A DNA stretch of 64,000 bases. Origin: an uncultured Eubacteriales bacterium. Lineage in GTDB: Bacteria > Bacillota > Clostridia > Oscillospirales > CAG-272. A model generated the notes under the pieces. That model saw only the letters and a list, made by a program, of their open reading frames with translations. It was not told where the DNA came from and ran no database searches. Every line of letters begins with the position of its first letter. Within the stretch, counting starts at the first letter, position 1. The stretch is from the NCBI GenBank assembly GCA_934393265.1, contig CAKRQL010000004.1, forward strand, positions 186,001-250,000, in the 5' to 3' direction. The translations under genes and the position numbers were made by a program. Below, one piece after another: positions 17,717 to 26,184 of this stretch.

Positions 17717-17785
17717 ATCATCATCCTCCGCATATAGTTTGCCGTAAAATTGAAAAAATTATATTGCAAATTTATAAAACAGGTG

Positions 17786-17814
17786 TTGTCTTTCTGATAA
17801 CAATATGTTATATT
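17786..17814 (+). promoter_or_regulatory. Promoter of the HAD hydrolase gene
   Basis: TTGTCT (17786-17791), a 17-base spacer and TATATT (17809-17814), 33 bases before the start codon. A 24-base dyad (17798-17821) covers the -10. Confidence 0.65.
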
Positions 17815-17821
17815 ATTGTTA
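17798..17821. promoter_or_regulatory. Dyad overlapping the HAD promoter (operator-like)
   Basis: Arms TAACAATA and TATTGTTA are perfectly complementary around an 8-base centre. The element covers the -10 box. The region is AT-rich, so some symmetry is expected by chance; a repressor site is only a suggestion. Confidence 0.35.
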
Positions 17822-17846
17822 GCTTTTTGTCAAGGAGCCATATAAA

Positions 17847-18638
17847 ATGTTGTTTGACGGTATACTTATCGCCTCCGATTGGGACGGCACGATATGCACC
17901 GGCGGTGTGGTGAACCCAAAGACGGCTGCCTCTGTCCGATATTTTCAGGAGCATGGCGGTCTCTTTACAATAGCCAGCGGAAGATACCCAGAGCACCTCG
18001 ACTCGTTTTCGGAAATAATAGCCCCGAATACATATCAGATAGCCTTGAACGGAGCCGTCATATCAGACCGGAAAACCGGTAAGATTCTTTTCTCCGGTCA
18101 TTGCGATGACGACGTCTATGATGTCCTGCATGATATCGTAATGCTCAAAACGAAATATGATTCAGTATGGCTCTACCCGATAGGTGATACGCATGCCACA
18201 AGATACTCTGCCGAATATTTTATTGAGAATTTTGACAAAATACGTCAAATTAAAACCTACAAATCAATACTCACTGCGAGCTCGAATGAGGGGTGCGACG
18301 AGGAGGCGGAGCGCGTTCGTCAATGTGTAAATCTCCGCGGATACTACGCCCTCCGTTCATTTGAAACAAGTCTTGAGCTGATCTCAAGAAAGCTCTCAAA
18401 AGGAATGGCAATAAAGCGGCTGAAGGCTGCAGTAAACGCCAGGGTGTCGATAGCCGTCGGTGATTACGAAAATGATATTCCGATGTTTCACGATGCGGAC
18501 CTGTCATACGCCGTACAAAACGCAATCCCCTCTGTCAGGCTTTCAGCCGATGTTATTACCGCGCTTCCGGCGGCGGACGGCGCCGTTTCAGAGGTCATAT
18601 CCGACATTGAAAGAAGAATACGTTCCGGTGAAATATGA
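17847..18638 (+). CDS. HAD superfamily phosphatase, Cof-type (subclass IIB)
   Basis: A 263-residue HAD hydrolase. Motif I is SDWDGTI (nucleophile Asp and acid/base Asp), motif II is TIASGRYPEHL, motif III Lys is in LSKGMAIKRL, and motif IV is GDYENDIPMF. The cap between motifs II and III is of the C2 type. These enzymes remove phosphate from sugar phosphates, nucleotides or flavin intermediates in the cytoplasm; the substrate cannot be deduced. Its AAGGAG site and promoter are clear, and it is followed by a terminator. Confidence 0.88.
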   Translation: MLFDGILIASDWDGTICTGGVVNPKTAASVRYFQEHGGLFTIASGRYPEHLDSFSEIIAPNTYQIALNGAVISDRKTGKILFSGHCDDDVYDVLHDIVMLKTKYDSVWLYPIGDTHATRYSAEYFIENFDKIRQIKTYKSILTASSNEGCDEEAERVRQCVNLRGYYALRSFETSLELISRKLSKGMAIKRLKAAVNARVSIAVGDYENDIPMFHDADLSYAVQNAIPSVRLSADVITALPAADGAVSEVISDIERRIRSGEI

Positions 18639-18640
18639 AA

Positions 18641-18675
18641 GGAGCTGTCACGCCGTGGCAGCCCCTTGCCTTTTT
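18641..18675. terminator. Terminator between convergent HAD and E2-like genes
   Basis: A hairpin pairs GGAGCTGTCAC with GTGGCAGCCCC (two mismatches, 3-base loop) and is followed by CTTGCCTTTTT on the plus strand. It fills the 38-base gap between the two stop codons. Confidence 0.7.
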
Positions 18676-18676
18676 A

Positions 18677-19600
18677 TCAATCAATATCCTCTTCAACTCT
18701 GTCGAGAGTGTTCTCGAGCATTTCGGGGTGAAGAATATATCTCTTTATTTTCTTGAACGCAGATGCATAGTAGTAACCGTCGCATATACGCTCATCCGTA
18801 ACAACTCTGAAGGTTATGAAGCGGTGACGCTCACGGGTGCCGTCGCGCTTTATGGCGTCCGCGGTAAATATATTTCCGTATGAAATAAATATCGGAAGAT
18901 TTCCGAAGTCATACAGGTGATGATATATCGCCGGTATACCGAGCGAGCCCATGGAGGTAATTATCATAGAGCCATGGAACGGGCTGACGTCAAGTAACGC
19001 CTTCGGCAGGAGACCTACGTAGTCGAGCAGTCGGAGCAGGCTCACCGTACCACGAAGTATAAGTCTCGGTAACATCATAAGCTTCTTCGCCGTCTTGTCA
19101 AAATCGGTACCGCTGCTTTCCTTTGCTTCTGTCGCCACCTTGCGAAACTTCTTGTACACATTATCGACATTGTCGCGCGGGTCAAAGATGATCTTTATAC
19201 AGGTGTCCGGCGATTCGAGCGACATTTCTTTTTTGACGGTCATCGTACATTCAATGTTCTTTCTTGCGAAAATCCGCTGTCCGGAGATGAAACGGTTGAT
19301 TCCGGGGCGCTCTGCCACGGTTCTGACATACGCCGCAAGAATTATATGCAACAGCGTCATACCCGACATTCCCTCCTTGTGCTTACGCGCAAGGAACGCC
19401 TCGGCATTCGTTATGTCAATCATGTCCTCAAAGTGGTTCTGCGAATCGGAGCGCACCTTCATTATGAACGGAGAAACATAATTCATCGGCGGGAGAGTGC
19501 GCACGCGGCGTCCCTCCTTGCGGTCTCCCCATCTGCGTTTTCTCTCGACGTATGCGGGAGCATCATATGTAATCAGTTCTTCAAGTTTGTTGTCTTCCAT
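18677..19600 (-). CDS. 2-oxo acid dehydrogenase E2-like acyltransferase domain protein, catalytic His missing
   Basis: A 307-residue protein resembling the catalytic trimerising domain of E2 acyltransferases (chloramphenicol acetyltransferase fold), with no lipoyl or peripheral-subunit domain and no E1 or E3 gene nearby. The C-terminal motif that normally reads DHRxxDG is DERICDG here, with Glu (codon 18791-18793) in place of the catalytic His. Asp and Gly are kept. This pattern may be shared by a clostridial subfamily of unknown function. The ATG at 19600 is chosen because a strong promoter (19654-19682) lies inside the longer frame. The ribosome binding site (GGTG) is weak. Confidence 0.7.
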   Translation of the reverse strand: MEDNKLEELITYDAPAYVERKRRWGDRKEGRRVRTLPPMNYVSPFIMKVRSDSQNHFEDMIDITNAEAFLARKHKEGMSGMTLLHIILAAYVRTVAERPGINRFISGQRIFARKNIECTMTVKKEMSLESPDTCIKIIFDPRDNVDNVYKKFRKVATEAKESSGTDFDKTAKKLMMLPRLILRGTVSLLRLLDYVGLLPKALLDVSPFHGSMIITSMGSLGIPAIYHHLYDFGNLPIFISYGNIFTADAIKRDGTRERHRFITFRVVTDERICDGYYYASAFKKIKRYILHPEMLENTLDRVEEDID

Positions 19601-19653
19601 ATACAAGCACCAGTCATTTTCCGGGCTGTCGCCCACATTCAATGATATACCGT

Positions 19654-19682
19654 ATTGTATCATAAAAATCCGCAAAAGTCAA
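19654..19682 (-). promoter_or_regulatory. Promoter of the E2-like gene
   Basis: On the minus strand TTGACT (19677-19682), exactly 17 bases, then TACAAT (19654-19659). It places transcription start near 19647 and so excludes the upstream in-frame starts at 19675 and 19663. Confidence 0.8.
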
Positions 19683-19734
19683 GGAAAATGATTTTTGCAC
19701 GAAATTAGCACGGTTATTCTGCAGAAAAAACAGG

Positions 19735-19779
19735 TTAAAAAAATAAAACGGGCTGTACCGTATTTTTCGATACAGCCCG
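19735..19779 (-). terminator. Terminator of the EF-G-like gene
   Basis: Perfect 9-base arms (CGGGCTGTA and TACAGCCCG, 19749-19779) around a 13-base loop, followed on the minus strand by GTTTTATTTTTTT. It is about 18 bases past the stop codon. Confidence 0.85.
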
Positions 19780-19796
19780 GGCGTATTGAACATTTT

Positions 19797-21875
19797 TTAC
19801 TCAGCTTTTGTCTCGGCTATTATCTTGTCAGTGAGATTCGCCGGAACCTCATCATAACGGATATATTCAAAATCAAAGCTGCCGCGTCCCTGCGTCGCCG
19901 CGCGAAGCGCTATCACATAATCTGTCATCTCCGAGTACGGAACCTCCGCTATTATGGTCTGGTAGCCCTCAAGATGCTCCGCCGGCTCTATCCCCATGAC
20001 TCTGCCGCGTCTCTTGTTCAGATCTCCCATAATATCTCCGACATATGCGTCCGGAACATAGACACGGAGTCTTCCGACGGGTTCGAGAAGAACCGGGGAT
20101 GCCTTCGGGAGCCCCTCACGATAGGCTATCGCCGCCGCAAGCTTGAAGGATATTTCGTTTGAATCCACCTCGTGATATGAGCCGTCATAGAGATTTGCGG
20201 CAAGATGAACAACCGGATACCCGGCGAGGACACCGCGCTGCATACAATCGCGTATCCCCTGCTCGACAGCCGGAAAATAATTCTTAGGCACAGCGCCGCC
20301 GAACACGGACTCGGTAAATGTGAGCCCCTCATCATCACCGGGCGAGAATGTGATCTTTACATGACCGTACTGCCCGGAGCCGCCGGATTGCTTTTTGTGC
20401 TTGCCTTCGACATCTACCTTTTTCCTTATCGTCTCGCGATAGGCTATCTTCGGCTTTGTAAGATCAACATTTGCGCCGAAACGGTTGCGAAGCTTAGCAA
20501 CTATTATGTCAAGGTGAATATCGCCGAGACCGGATACCGTAAGCTGCTTTGTTTCGGAATTATTCTCATATCTTATTGTAGGATCTTCCTCAAGCAGACG
20601 CGCCATGCCTCCGGAAATCTTATCCTCGTCCCCCTTTGCCTTCGGGGTCATCGCCATTGTCATATACGGCTTCGGGAACTGTATAGGTGCGTATTTTATA
20701 TTATCCGTACCGGTTGTCAGGGTATCATTGGTATTTGTATTCACAAGCTTTGCGGTGACGCCTATGTCTCCGCAGCAGAGCTCATCGACATCTATCTGCT
20801 TCTTGCCGCGCATGATGAAAATTTTTCCGAATTTCTCCGTCTGACCGCTGACGGTGTTACGAAGCTGCATATCTTTTTTGAGAGTGCCGGACATGACCTT
20901 GAACATCGACATTTTGCCTACAAAGGGATCGGCTATTGTCTTGAAAACAAATACCGATGTAACAGGACTATCCGGATCAATAGCTATCTCGCCTATCGTT
21001 CCGTCGTCCTTTATTATGTGTTCATTCTTCTTTGCTGTCGGGCGCGGAAAAGACTCTGCTATCGTATCGAGAAGCGTTTTTATCCCCCAGTTCTTTATAG
21101 CCGAACCGCAGAATACAGGCACTATTTCGCCTTTGATTATTCCCTCGTGTATAGCTTCAAGCGATTCCTCTCGGCTGATAGGAATTTCATTGAAGAACTT
21201 ATCCATAAGCTCATCGCTGGTCTGCGCTATCGCCTCAATGAGCATTGAGTGATACTCTGCTATAGTATCCTTGAATTTTTCCGGTATCGAGCTGCGGACA
21301 TATTCACCCGTGCTCTTCTCAAACGTGTAAACGCACATCTCGACGAGATTTGCGAATCCTATTACAGTATCGCCGTCAATTACGGGTATCTGTATCGGAC
21401 ATATATTGACTCCGTATTTTTCGCGTATCGCGCCAAACACTTTATAAAATCTCGCCTCGGGATCGTCAAAGCGGTTTATAAAGAACGCCTTCGGTATTCC
21501 CGCCGCCGTCGCGTGATTCCACGCGAGCTCCGTGCCGACCTCAATTCCGGCTTTACCGTCTACAACAATAACGGCAGCGTCCGCAGCGCGTACGCACTCG
21601 CGCTCCTCTCCCTCAAAATCAAAAAAGCCGGGAGTGTCAAGTATATTTATCTTCGTCCCATTCCAAAGCATAGGTGCGGTTGCGGCTGAAACCGAATAAC
21701 CGCGCTTTATCTCCTCCGGGTCGTAATCGCATACAGTGTTTCCGTCGGTTATATTTCCGAGGCGATCCGTAATTCTTGAGATATAAAGCATCGACTCTGC
21801 AAGCGATGTTTTACCGCCCCCGCTGTGTCCCAGGAGCGCTACATTACGAATGCTTTTTGTGTAAACTTTTTCCAT
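19797..21875 (-). CDS. EF-G-like translation factor GTPase (EF-G paralogue, FusA2 type)
   Basis: A 692-residue protein with the full five-domain EF-G layout, including domain IV with the SGGSGQYGHVKI segment. The GTPase motifs depart from canonical EF-G: G1 is GHSGGGKTS rather than AHIDAGKTT, the switch I segment reads KRGYSVSAA, G3 is DTPGFFDF so the catalytic His after DTPG is Phe, and G4 is NRFD rather than NKMD. This matches the EF-G-like paralogue family rather than the housekeeping translocase. It stands alone, away from rpsL-rpsG-tuf, with its own promoter. Its cellular job is not established here. Confidence 0.85.
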   Translation of the reverse strand: MEKVYTKSIRNVALLGHSGGGKTSLAESMLYISRITDRLGNITDGNTVCDYDPEEIKRGYSVSAATAPMLWNGTKINILDTPGFFDFEGEERECVRAADAAVIVVDGKAGIEVGTELAWNHATAAGIPKAFFINRFDDPEARFYKVFGAIREKYGVNICPIQIPVIDGDTVIGFANLVEMCVYTFEKSTGEYVRSSIPEKFKDTIAEYHSMLIEAIAQTSDELMDKFFNEIPISREESLEAIHEGIIKGEIVPVFCGSAIKNWGIKTLLDTIAESFPRPTAKKNEHIIKDDGTIGEIAIDPDSPVTSVFVFKTIADPFVGKMSMFKVMSGTLKKDMQLRNTVSGQTEKFGKIFIMRGKKQIDVDELCCGDIGVTAKLVNTNTNDTLTTGTDNIKYAPIQFPKPYMTMAMTPKAKGDEDKISGGMARLLEEDPTIRYENNSETKQLTVSGLGDIHLDIIVAKLRNRFGANVDLTKPKIAYRETIRKKVDVEGKHKKQSGGSGQYGHVKITFSPGDDEGLTFTESVFGGAVPKNYFPAVEQGIRDCMQRGVLAGYPVVHLAANLYDGSYHEVDSNEISFKLAAAIAYREGLPKASPVLLEPVGRLRVYVPDAYVGDIMGDLNKRRGRVMGIEPAEHLEGYQTIIAEVPYSEMTDYVIALRAATQGRGSFDFEYIRYDEVPANLTDKIIAETKAE

Positions 21876-21943
21876 TAGTGTTTCTCCTTGCTTTACCGAA
21901 ATAAGAATTGAAAGGACCGTTTCTCAGGCACCATCTGTTATAG

Positions 21944-21972
21944 ATTATAACTGATTTTGGTTCTGTTTTCAA
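21944..21972 (-). promoter_or_regulatory. Promoter of the EF-G-like gene
   Basis: On the minus strand TTGAAA (21967-21972), a 17-base spacer and TATAAT (21944-21949), about 68 bases before the start codon. Confidence 0.75.
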
Positions 21973-22006
21973 GTATTTGCTTTGAGGTTTTTAATATTTG
22001 ATGTAG

Positions 22007-22052
22007 AAAAAAAGGATGACAATTTGTGCATGATACACAAATATATCATCCT
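22007..22052 (-). terminator. Terminator of the cwlD-radA operon
   Basis: A long hairpin (22013-22052) pairs AGGATGA with TCATCCT and an inner TTTGTG with CACAAA, followed on the minus strand by seven T. It begins 22 bases past the radA stop. Confidence 0.85.
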
Positions 22053-22074
22053 GTCAGCGCTTTTTGACGCTCTG

Positions 22075-23448
22075 TCAGTCCTTTATGGCTTTCCCGGACA
22101 TACAATCGGGGAGCTCGCGCACATTTGTAAGTCCCGTAATAGTTACGCCTTTCGGAAGCGCGATTTCGTTTTTCAGATTTTTGTTAGGGACAAGGATTTT
22201 TGTGAATCCGAGGCGCACGGCTTCCTTTATTCTGTACTCGATATGTGAAACCGCGCGTATCTCTCCTGCAAGCCCTATCTCGCCGAAAGCTATCAACTGG
22301 TCCGGTATTACTTTATCGGTTATTCCGCTTATCAAAGCCATCGCGACGGAAAGGTCCGCTGACGGCTCATTGAGATATATTCCGCCCGCGACATTTATGT
22401 AGACATCATTTTCCCAGAATTTCAGCCCCATGCGCTTTTCGAGCACGGCGAGAAGGAGACCGAGGCGATTGTGGTCAAACCCGTCCGATGTCCGTTTTGC
22501 CGACGGATACGCAGTCTTTGTCACAAGTGCCTGTATCTCGGTTATTATAGGGCGCGTTCCCTGCATGACGCAACCGGCGCATGAACCGGATGAATTACGC
22601 GGGCGCTCCGCCATCACGACCTCGCTCGGATTCGGAATTTCTACAAGTCCCTTATCTCCCATTTCAAAGACGCCTATTTCATTTGTGGAGCCGAAACGGT
22701 TTTTAATCGCTCTTATTATGCGATAAGAGTTCATCCGTTCACCCTCAAAGCAAAGCACGGCATCAACCATATGCTCAAGAAACTTCGGACCCGATATTCC
22801 GCCCTCCTTGTTCACATGCCCGACGAGGAAAACTGCGGCGCCGGAGGATTTTCCGTAATTTATAAACGCCATTGCCCCTTCCTTTACCTGCGTTATCGTA
22901 CCGGGGGCTGATGCGAATTTCTGCGACTGCAGCGTCTGAACCGAGTCAATTATTATAACATCAGGATGTATCCGGGCACACTCTGCGAGTATCGTATCCA
23001 CATCCGTTTCGGTCAGAAGATAAATATTTTTTCCCTCAATTCCGAGACGCTCCGCCCGCAGCTTCAGCTGCCCCTTTGACTCCTCACCGGAGACATAGAG
23101 GACGCTTCTGCTCCTGCTGAGCTCCGAACATATCTGGAGAAGCAGTGTGGACTTTCCTATACCCGGCTCTCCGGTTAGGAGCACGGCAGAGCTGTCGACC
23201 AGTCCGCCGCCGAGAACACGGTCAAGCTCCTCCATTCCGGTCTTTGTGCGCATATATGTAGGTAGCTGCAGCTCTGAAAACTTTTCTGCCTTATTATTTG
23301 AGACGCTTTTTGGAGTTTTAGCCTTTTCATCACTTTGAAACTCCTCGTCGTAAGAGTCCCATGCACCGCACTCCGGGCATTTTCCGATCCACCGTATACT
23401 TGTTGCTCCGCACTCGCGACAGACATATATTACCTTCGGTGATTTCAT
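22075..23448 (-). CDS. radA: DNA repair protein RadA
   Basis: A 457-residue RecA-like branch-migration ATPase. It has an N-terminal four-Cys zinc finger (CREC and CPEC), Walker A GEPGIGKST (about residue 91), the RadA signature KNRFGS, and a C-terminal Lon-protease-like domain (about residues 280-450) with no protease role expected. It processes recombination intermediates. The ATG at 23448 was chosen because GGAGGAAG lies in front of it; the longer frame abuts the cwlD stop. It is co-transcribed with cwlD. Confidence 0.96.
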   Translation of the reverse strand: MKSPKVIYVCRECGATSIRWIGKCPECGAWDSYDEEFQSDEKAKTPKSVSNNKAEKFSELQLPTYMRTKTGMEELDRVLGGGLVDSSAVLLTGEPGIGKSTLLLQICSELSRSRSVLYVSGEESKGQLKLRAERLGIEGKNIYLLTETDVDTILAECARIHPDVIIIDSVQTLQSQKFASAPGTITQVKEGAMAFINYGKSSGAAVFLVGHVNKEGGISGPKFLEHMVDAVLCFEGERMNSYRIIRAIKNRFGSTNEIGVFEMGDKGLVEIPNPSEVVMAERPRNSSGSCAGCVMQGTRPIITEIQALVTKTAYPSAKRTSDGFDHNRLGLLLAVLEKRMGLKFWENDVYINVAGGIYLNEPSADLSVAMALISGITDKVIPDQLIAFGEIGLAGEIRAVSHIEYRIKEAVRLGFTKILVPNKNLKNEIALPKGVTITGLTNVRELPDCMSGKAIKD

Positions 23449-23472
23449 TTTCAACTTCCTCCGGGAGGGCAA

Positions 23473-24228
23473 TCAGCCGTTTGACTGTGCCGTCTTTGTG
23501 TTCATATACTCAATGATACCACAAACTATCGAGGAACACAACTGTTTTTGATATTCTTTTTCGGAAAGGCGGGCACATTCCTCCGCATTTGTTATAAAGC
23601 CGCATTCGATAAGTACAGCCGGGCTTTTTATGTTCTTCAGAATATATATTTCATTTCCGGATTTCGTCGTTCGTTTATTCTCCGGCTGGACAGCTTTTTT
23701 CACGGCAGACTGAATATCGGATGCAAGGGTCTTACTGTCCTCAGAGTTTTCCGAGTAGTACACCTGCGTGCCCGAATATTTCGACTCACCGAATGAGTTC
23801 ATATGTACAGATATAAAGAGCGCCTCCGGGTGCTCTTCGGCTATCGCGCATCTGTTTTTCAGATCCGATATTTTCCGCAGTCCCTTTATATCCTCGTCAG
23901 CCTTGTAAAGCAGACGATCGTCCGTGCGTGTGTAGATCACAACATACCCGGCGTCTGAGAGCTGCCGCCCAAGCTCGAGTGCAATCTCGAGATTAAGATA
24001 CTTTTCAAAGACGCCGCTTGTGCCCTTCGCGCCTACGTCCTCTCCGCCATGCCCGGCATCAATGATTATCACCTTCTCGCTCTCCTCACCCGCCGCAGGA
24101 ACGGCATACGTGTTGAAACCACCGTTCAGACCGAAGCACAGTAAGAACAATCCGGCAGCAATCACAGTTATCGACAGAATACCGAAGAGCAATCTGTGTT
24201 TTCTGAAATTCAATACATAAATACGCAT
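23473..24228 (-). CDS. cwlD: N-acetylmuramoyl-L-alanine amidase, CwlD-like
   Basis: A 251-residue Amidase_3 enzyme with an N-terminal membrane anchor or signal (about residues 12-34). The zinc ligands are recognisable as His in DAGHGG, a Glu in KYLNLEIA and His in SVHMNSF, with the catalytic Glu in LIECGFITN. CwlD removes the peptide from muramic acid during spore cortex muramic-lactam formation; length and spore-former context fit, though a vegetative amidase is possible. The GGAGG site lies inside the 3-prime arm of a hairpin that ends 8 bases before the ATG. It is followed by radA. Confidence 0.85.
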   Translation of the reverse strand: MRIYVLNFRKHRLLFGILSITVIAAGLFLLCFGLNGGFNTYAVPAAGEESEKVIIIDAGHGGEDVGAKGTSGVFEKYLNLEIALELGRQLSDAGYVVIYTRTDDRLLYKADEDIKGLRKISDLKNRCAIAEEHPEALFISVHMNSFGESKYSGTQVYYSENSEDSKTLASDIQSAVKKAVQPENKRTTKSGNEIYILKNIKSPAVLIECGFITNAEECARLSEKEYQKQLCSSIVCGIIEYMNTKTAQSNG

Positions 24229-24230
24229 AG

Positions 24231-24273
24231 AAAAAAGCCTCCGTACCTTTAATCACTTAAAGATATGGGGGCT
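24231..24273 (-). terminator. Terminator-like hairpin carrying the cwlD ribosome binding site
   Basis: On the minus strand AGCCCCC pairs with GGAGGCT (one mismatch) and CTTTAA pairs with TTAAAG, with largely pairable bases between and a 4-base loop, followed by six T. It lies between the membrane-protein gene and cwlD. The GGAGG of the 3-prime arm is 9 bases from the cwlD ATG, the normal Shine-Dalgarno spacing. It may terminate upstream transcription, hide the site, or both. Confidence 0.7.
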
Positions 24274-24307
24274 TTCTGCGGAATATGCAGGTTTGTTTTT
24301 TCAAAAA

Positions 24308-24904
24308 TCAGTCGTTCTTTTTACTCGGAAGCAAATGAAGATTTCTGTATCCCGCGCCATATCCAGCCGCGGAAACAAGGCAACAGCAGACAGCACCGGC
24401 AAAGAAAATAATCACCTGCACAAAGTAAGAAATCATACCGGACGTCCCGAGGCCGAAAAGCGTTACCAGCCCTATTCCGATACCGAGATACATAGACGCA
24501 CCGTATTTAAGAAGCAGGAGCGAGACCGCGGCGAATGCGTTTCCGCCAAGCTCCGAAAGAACGAATGCATAAGCGACGACTCCCATAATGGAAAGAATGA
24601 AATTCGGTATATTTGCAATGCCTGCAATAAAAGCCCCTTTGAACGGAACTTTTGTCTCTCTGCCGGTATCTACCTTTATTCTGTCTCTCGCACCGGTCTC
24701 CCATGCCGAGAGAAACACAAGGACGAAATAAAAAGCTGTTGCAAAGACCGAGATGAGCACCTCCCAAAGGCAGGAGGTGTCATTGGGATCAGCATCCTGA
24801 ACCATTCCGACAGCAAAGTAAAGCACCAAAGAAAAAATAGTCATGCCGAACTGGTATACGAGCATGCGCACAATATCCTGCGAGTTGTTTTTACAGAATT
24901 TCAT
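24308..24904 (-). CDS. Polytopic membrane protein of unknown function
   Basis: A 198-residue protein with about four to five predicted membrane helices (near residues 15-35, 48-68, 90-115, 120-145 and 155-180) and a short basic C-terminus (LLPSKKND). No motif is recognised. A possible promoter (TTGCAT, 16 bases, TAAGAT; 24975-25002 on the minus strand) precedes it. The annotated ATG has no ribosome binding site within 20 bases; AAAGGAGAG lies 30 or more bases upstream and in another frame precedes a ten-codon GTG frame that overlaps the ATG. The next in-frame ATG at 24868 has AGGA before it. The start is therefore uncertain. Confidence 0.65.
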   Translation of the reverse strand: MKFCKNNSQDIVRMLVYQFGMTIFSLVLYFAVGMVQDADPNDTSCLWEVLISVFATAFYFVLVFLSAWETGARDRIKVDTGRETKVPFKGAFIAGIANIPNFILSIMGVVAYAFVLSELGGNAFAAVSLLLLKYGASMYLGIGIGLVTLFGLGTSGMISYFVQVIIFFAGAVCCCLVSAAGYGAGYRNLHLLPSKKND

Positions 24905-25054
24905 ATTGGTACGGCGACGCCACAGACGCCCGCCTGCTCTCCTTTGTAAATATCATTTCTTATATAACGCTACTATCTTATCACACATAGCCGGAAATGC
25001 AACCGAAAAAACAAAAAATTTACATTTTGTCCATTAAATTCGCGATTTATTTTG

Positions 25055-25060
25055 TATAAT
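25055..25060 (+). promoter_or_regulatory. Possible -10 box for the recombinase gene
   Basis: A consensus TATAAT stands 30 bases before the start codon, but no convincing -35 box occurs at 16-18 bases. Weak call. Confidence 0.35.
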
Positions 25061-25089
25061 AGGAAGTGCGGAAACGCAAGGAGGTCATC

Positions 25090-26184
25090 ATGTCCGTTCT
25101 GACACTTACAAGCAAGGAATACAAGGAAACATTCCCGCCGTTACTCAAAGAGTACGCTACATACATGACGGTTATCAAAGGCAACAGTGAAAAGACGGTA
25201 TGCGAATATCTTCTCGACCTGCGGACCTTTTTCCGTTACCTCTGCGCCGGCAGCTCTGTCCAGGAGATGAGCGCCGATGATTTTTCCGGGATAAGCATAC
25301 GCGGAATTACCCTTGATGACGCCAAGGCGGTTACGCCGCAGACGGTTATTGAGTTTCTTATGTTCGTGGGCATGGACAGAAAAAATTCAAACACCACGAG
25401 AATGAGAAAAATTTCCGCTCTGCGCTCGTTCTACCACTACCTTTTCGCAAAGAAGCATTATATAGACCGTAATCCGATGGAAGAAATTGAATCTCCGAAA
25501 AAAAGTCATACCCTTCCGAAATACCTTACCATGGAGGAGGCACTGCTCCTGCTCCGCACCGTAGAGGCGGACAAGGAATCAAAAACACGCATCCGCGACT
25601 ATGCAATAATCACGCTTTTTCTCAATACCGGAATGCGTCTTTCAGAGCTTGTCGGTCTCGACCTCACAAGCTTCACGCCGGATCTCTCCTCCGTCACCGT
25701 CGTCGGTAAAGGCAATAAGGAACGGGTCGTATACCTTAACGATGCGGCGCGCGGTGCGGTCGCGGAATATCTTCGTGAGCGACTTGACCCCAAGTTCATC
25801 TCGACGAGTATAAAGGCGTTCTTTCTGAGCGGAAGAGACAAACGCATATCAAACAAGACCGTCCAGTGGATCGTTTACAAGTATCTGCGCATGGCGGGTC
25901 TCGGCTCACGCGGGCTGTCCGTTCACAAGCTCCGGCATACGGCGGCGACACTGATGTACCAGTCGGGAAATGTTGATATACGCGTGCTGAAGGATATACT
26001 CGGTCACGAGCAGCTCAACACGACTCAGATATACACACATGTCGTTTCAGGTAATATGGAACGGGCGATGTACAGCAATCCCCTGTCTGAAATCACACCG
26101 AAGAATACAGCAAGGTCTGTAAAATCGCCGCGGGGTGATGACAGCGGGACGACACACGGAGGAAAAAGCAATGACAATCGGTGA
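25090..26184 (+). CDS. Tyrosine recombinase, Xer-like
   Basis: A 364-residue site-specific recombinase. It has an N-terminal SAM-like core-binding domain (about residues 15-125) and a catalytic domain with all active-site residues: Arg in NTGMRLSEL, Lys in VGKGNKER, His and Arg in HKLRHTAA, His in LGHEQL and the nucleophile Tyr in QIYTHV. It is longer than classical XerC/XerD because of an insert around residues 50-75 and a hydrophilic tail of about 35 residues. No attachment site or mobile element surrounds it, so a chromosomal Xer role is likelier than an integrase. Start chosen by AAGGAGG. Its end overlaps the next gene by 14 bases. Confidence 0.85.
   Translation: MSVLTLTSKEYKETFPPLLKEYATYMTVIKGNSEKTVCEYLLDLRTFFRYLCAGSSVQEMSADDFSGISIRGITLDDAKAVTPQTVIEFLMFVGMDRKNSNTTRMRKISALRSFYHYLFAKKHYIDRNPMEEIESPKKSHTLPKYLTMEEALLLLRTVEADKESKTRIRDYAIITLFLNTGMRLSELVGLDLTSFTPDLSSVTVVGKGNKERVVYLNDAARGAVAEYLRERLDPKFISTSIKAFFLSGRDKRISNKTVQWIVYKYLRMAGLGSRGLSVHKLRHTAATLMYQSGNVDIRVLKDILGHEQLNTTQIYTHVVSGNMERAMYSNPLSEITPKNTARSVKSPRGDDSGTTHGGKSNDNR

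Noticed and set aside
20205..21248. Long open frame (347 codons) on the plus strand opposite the EF-G-like gene
   Set aside because: It is the antisense shadow of a certain gene, with no ribosome binding site, no recognisable domain and Cys/Tyr/Arg-rich composition typical of shadow frames.
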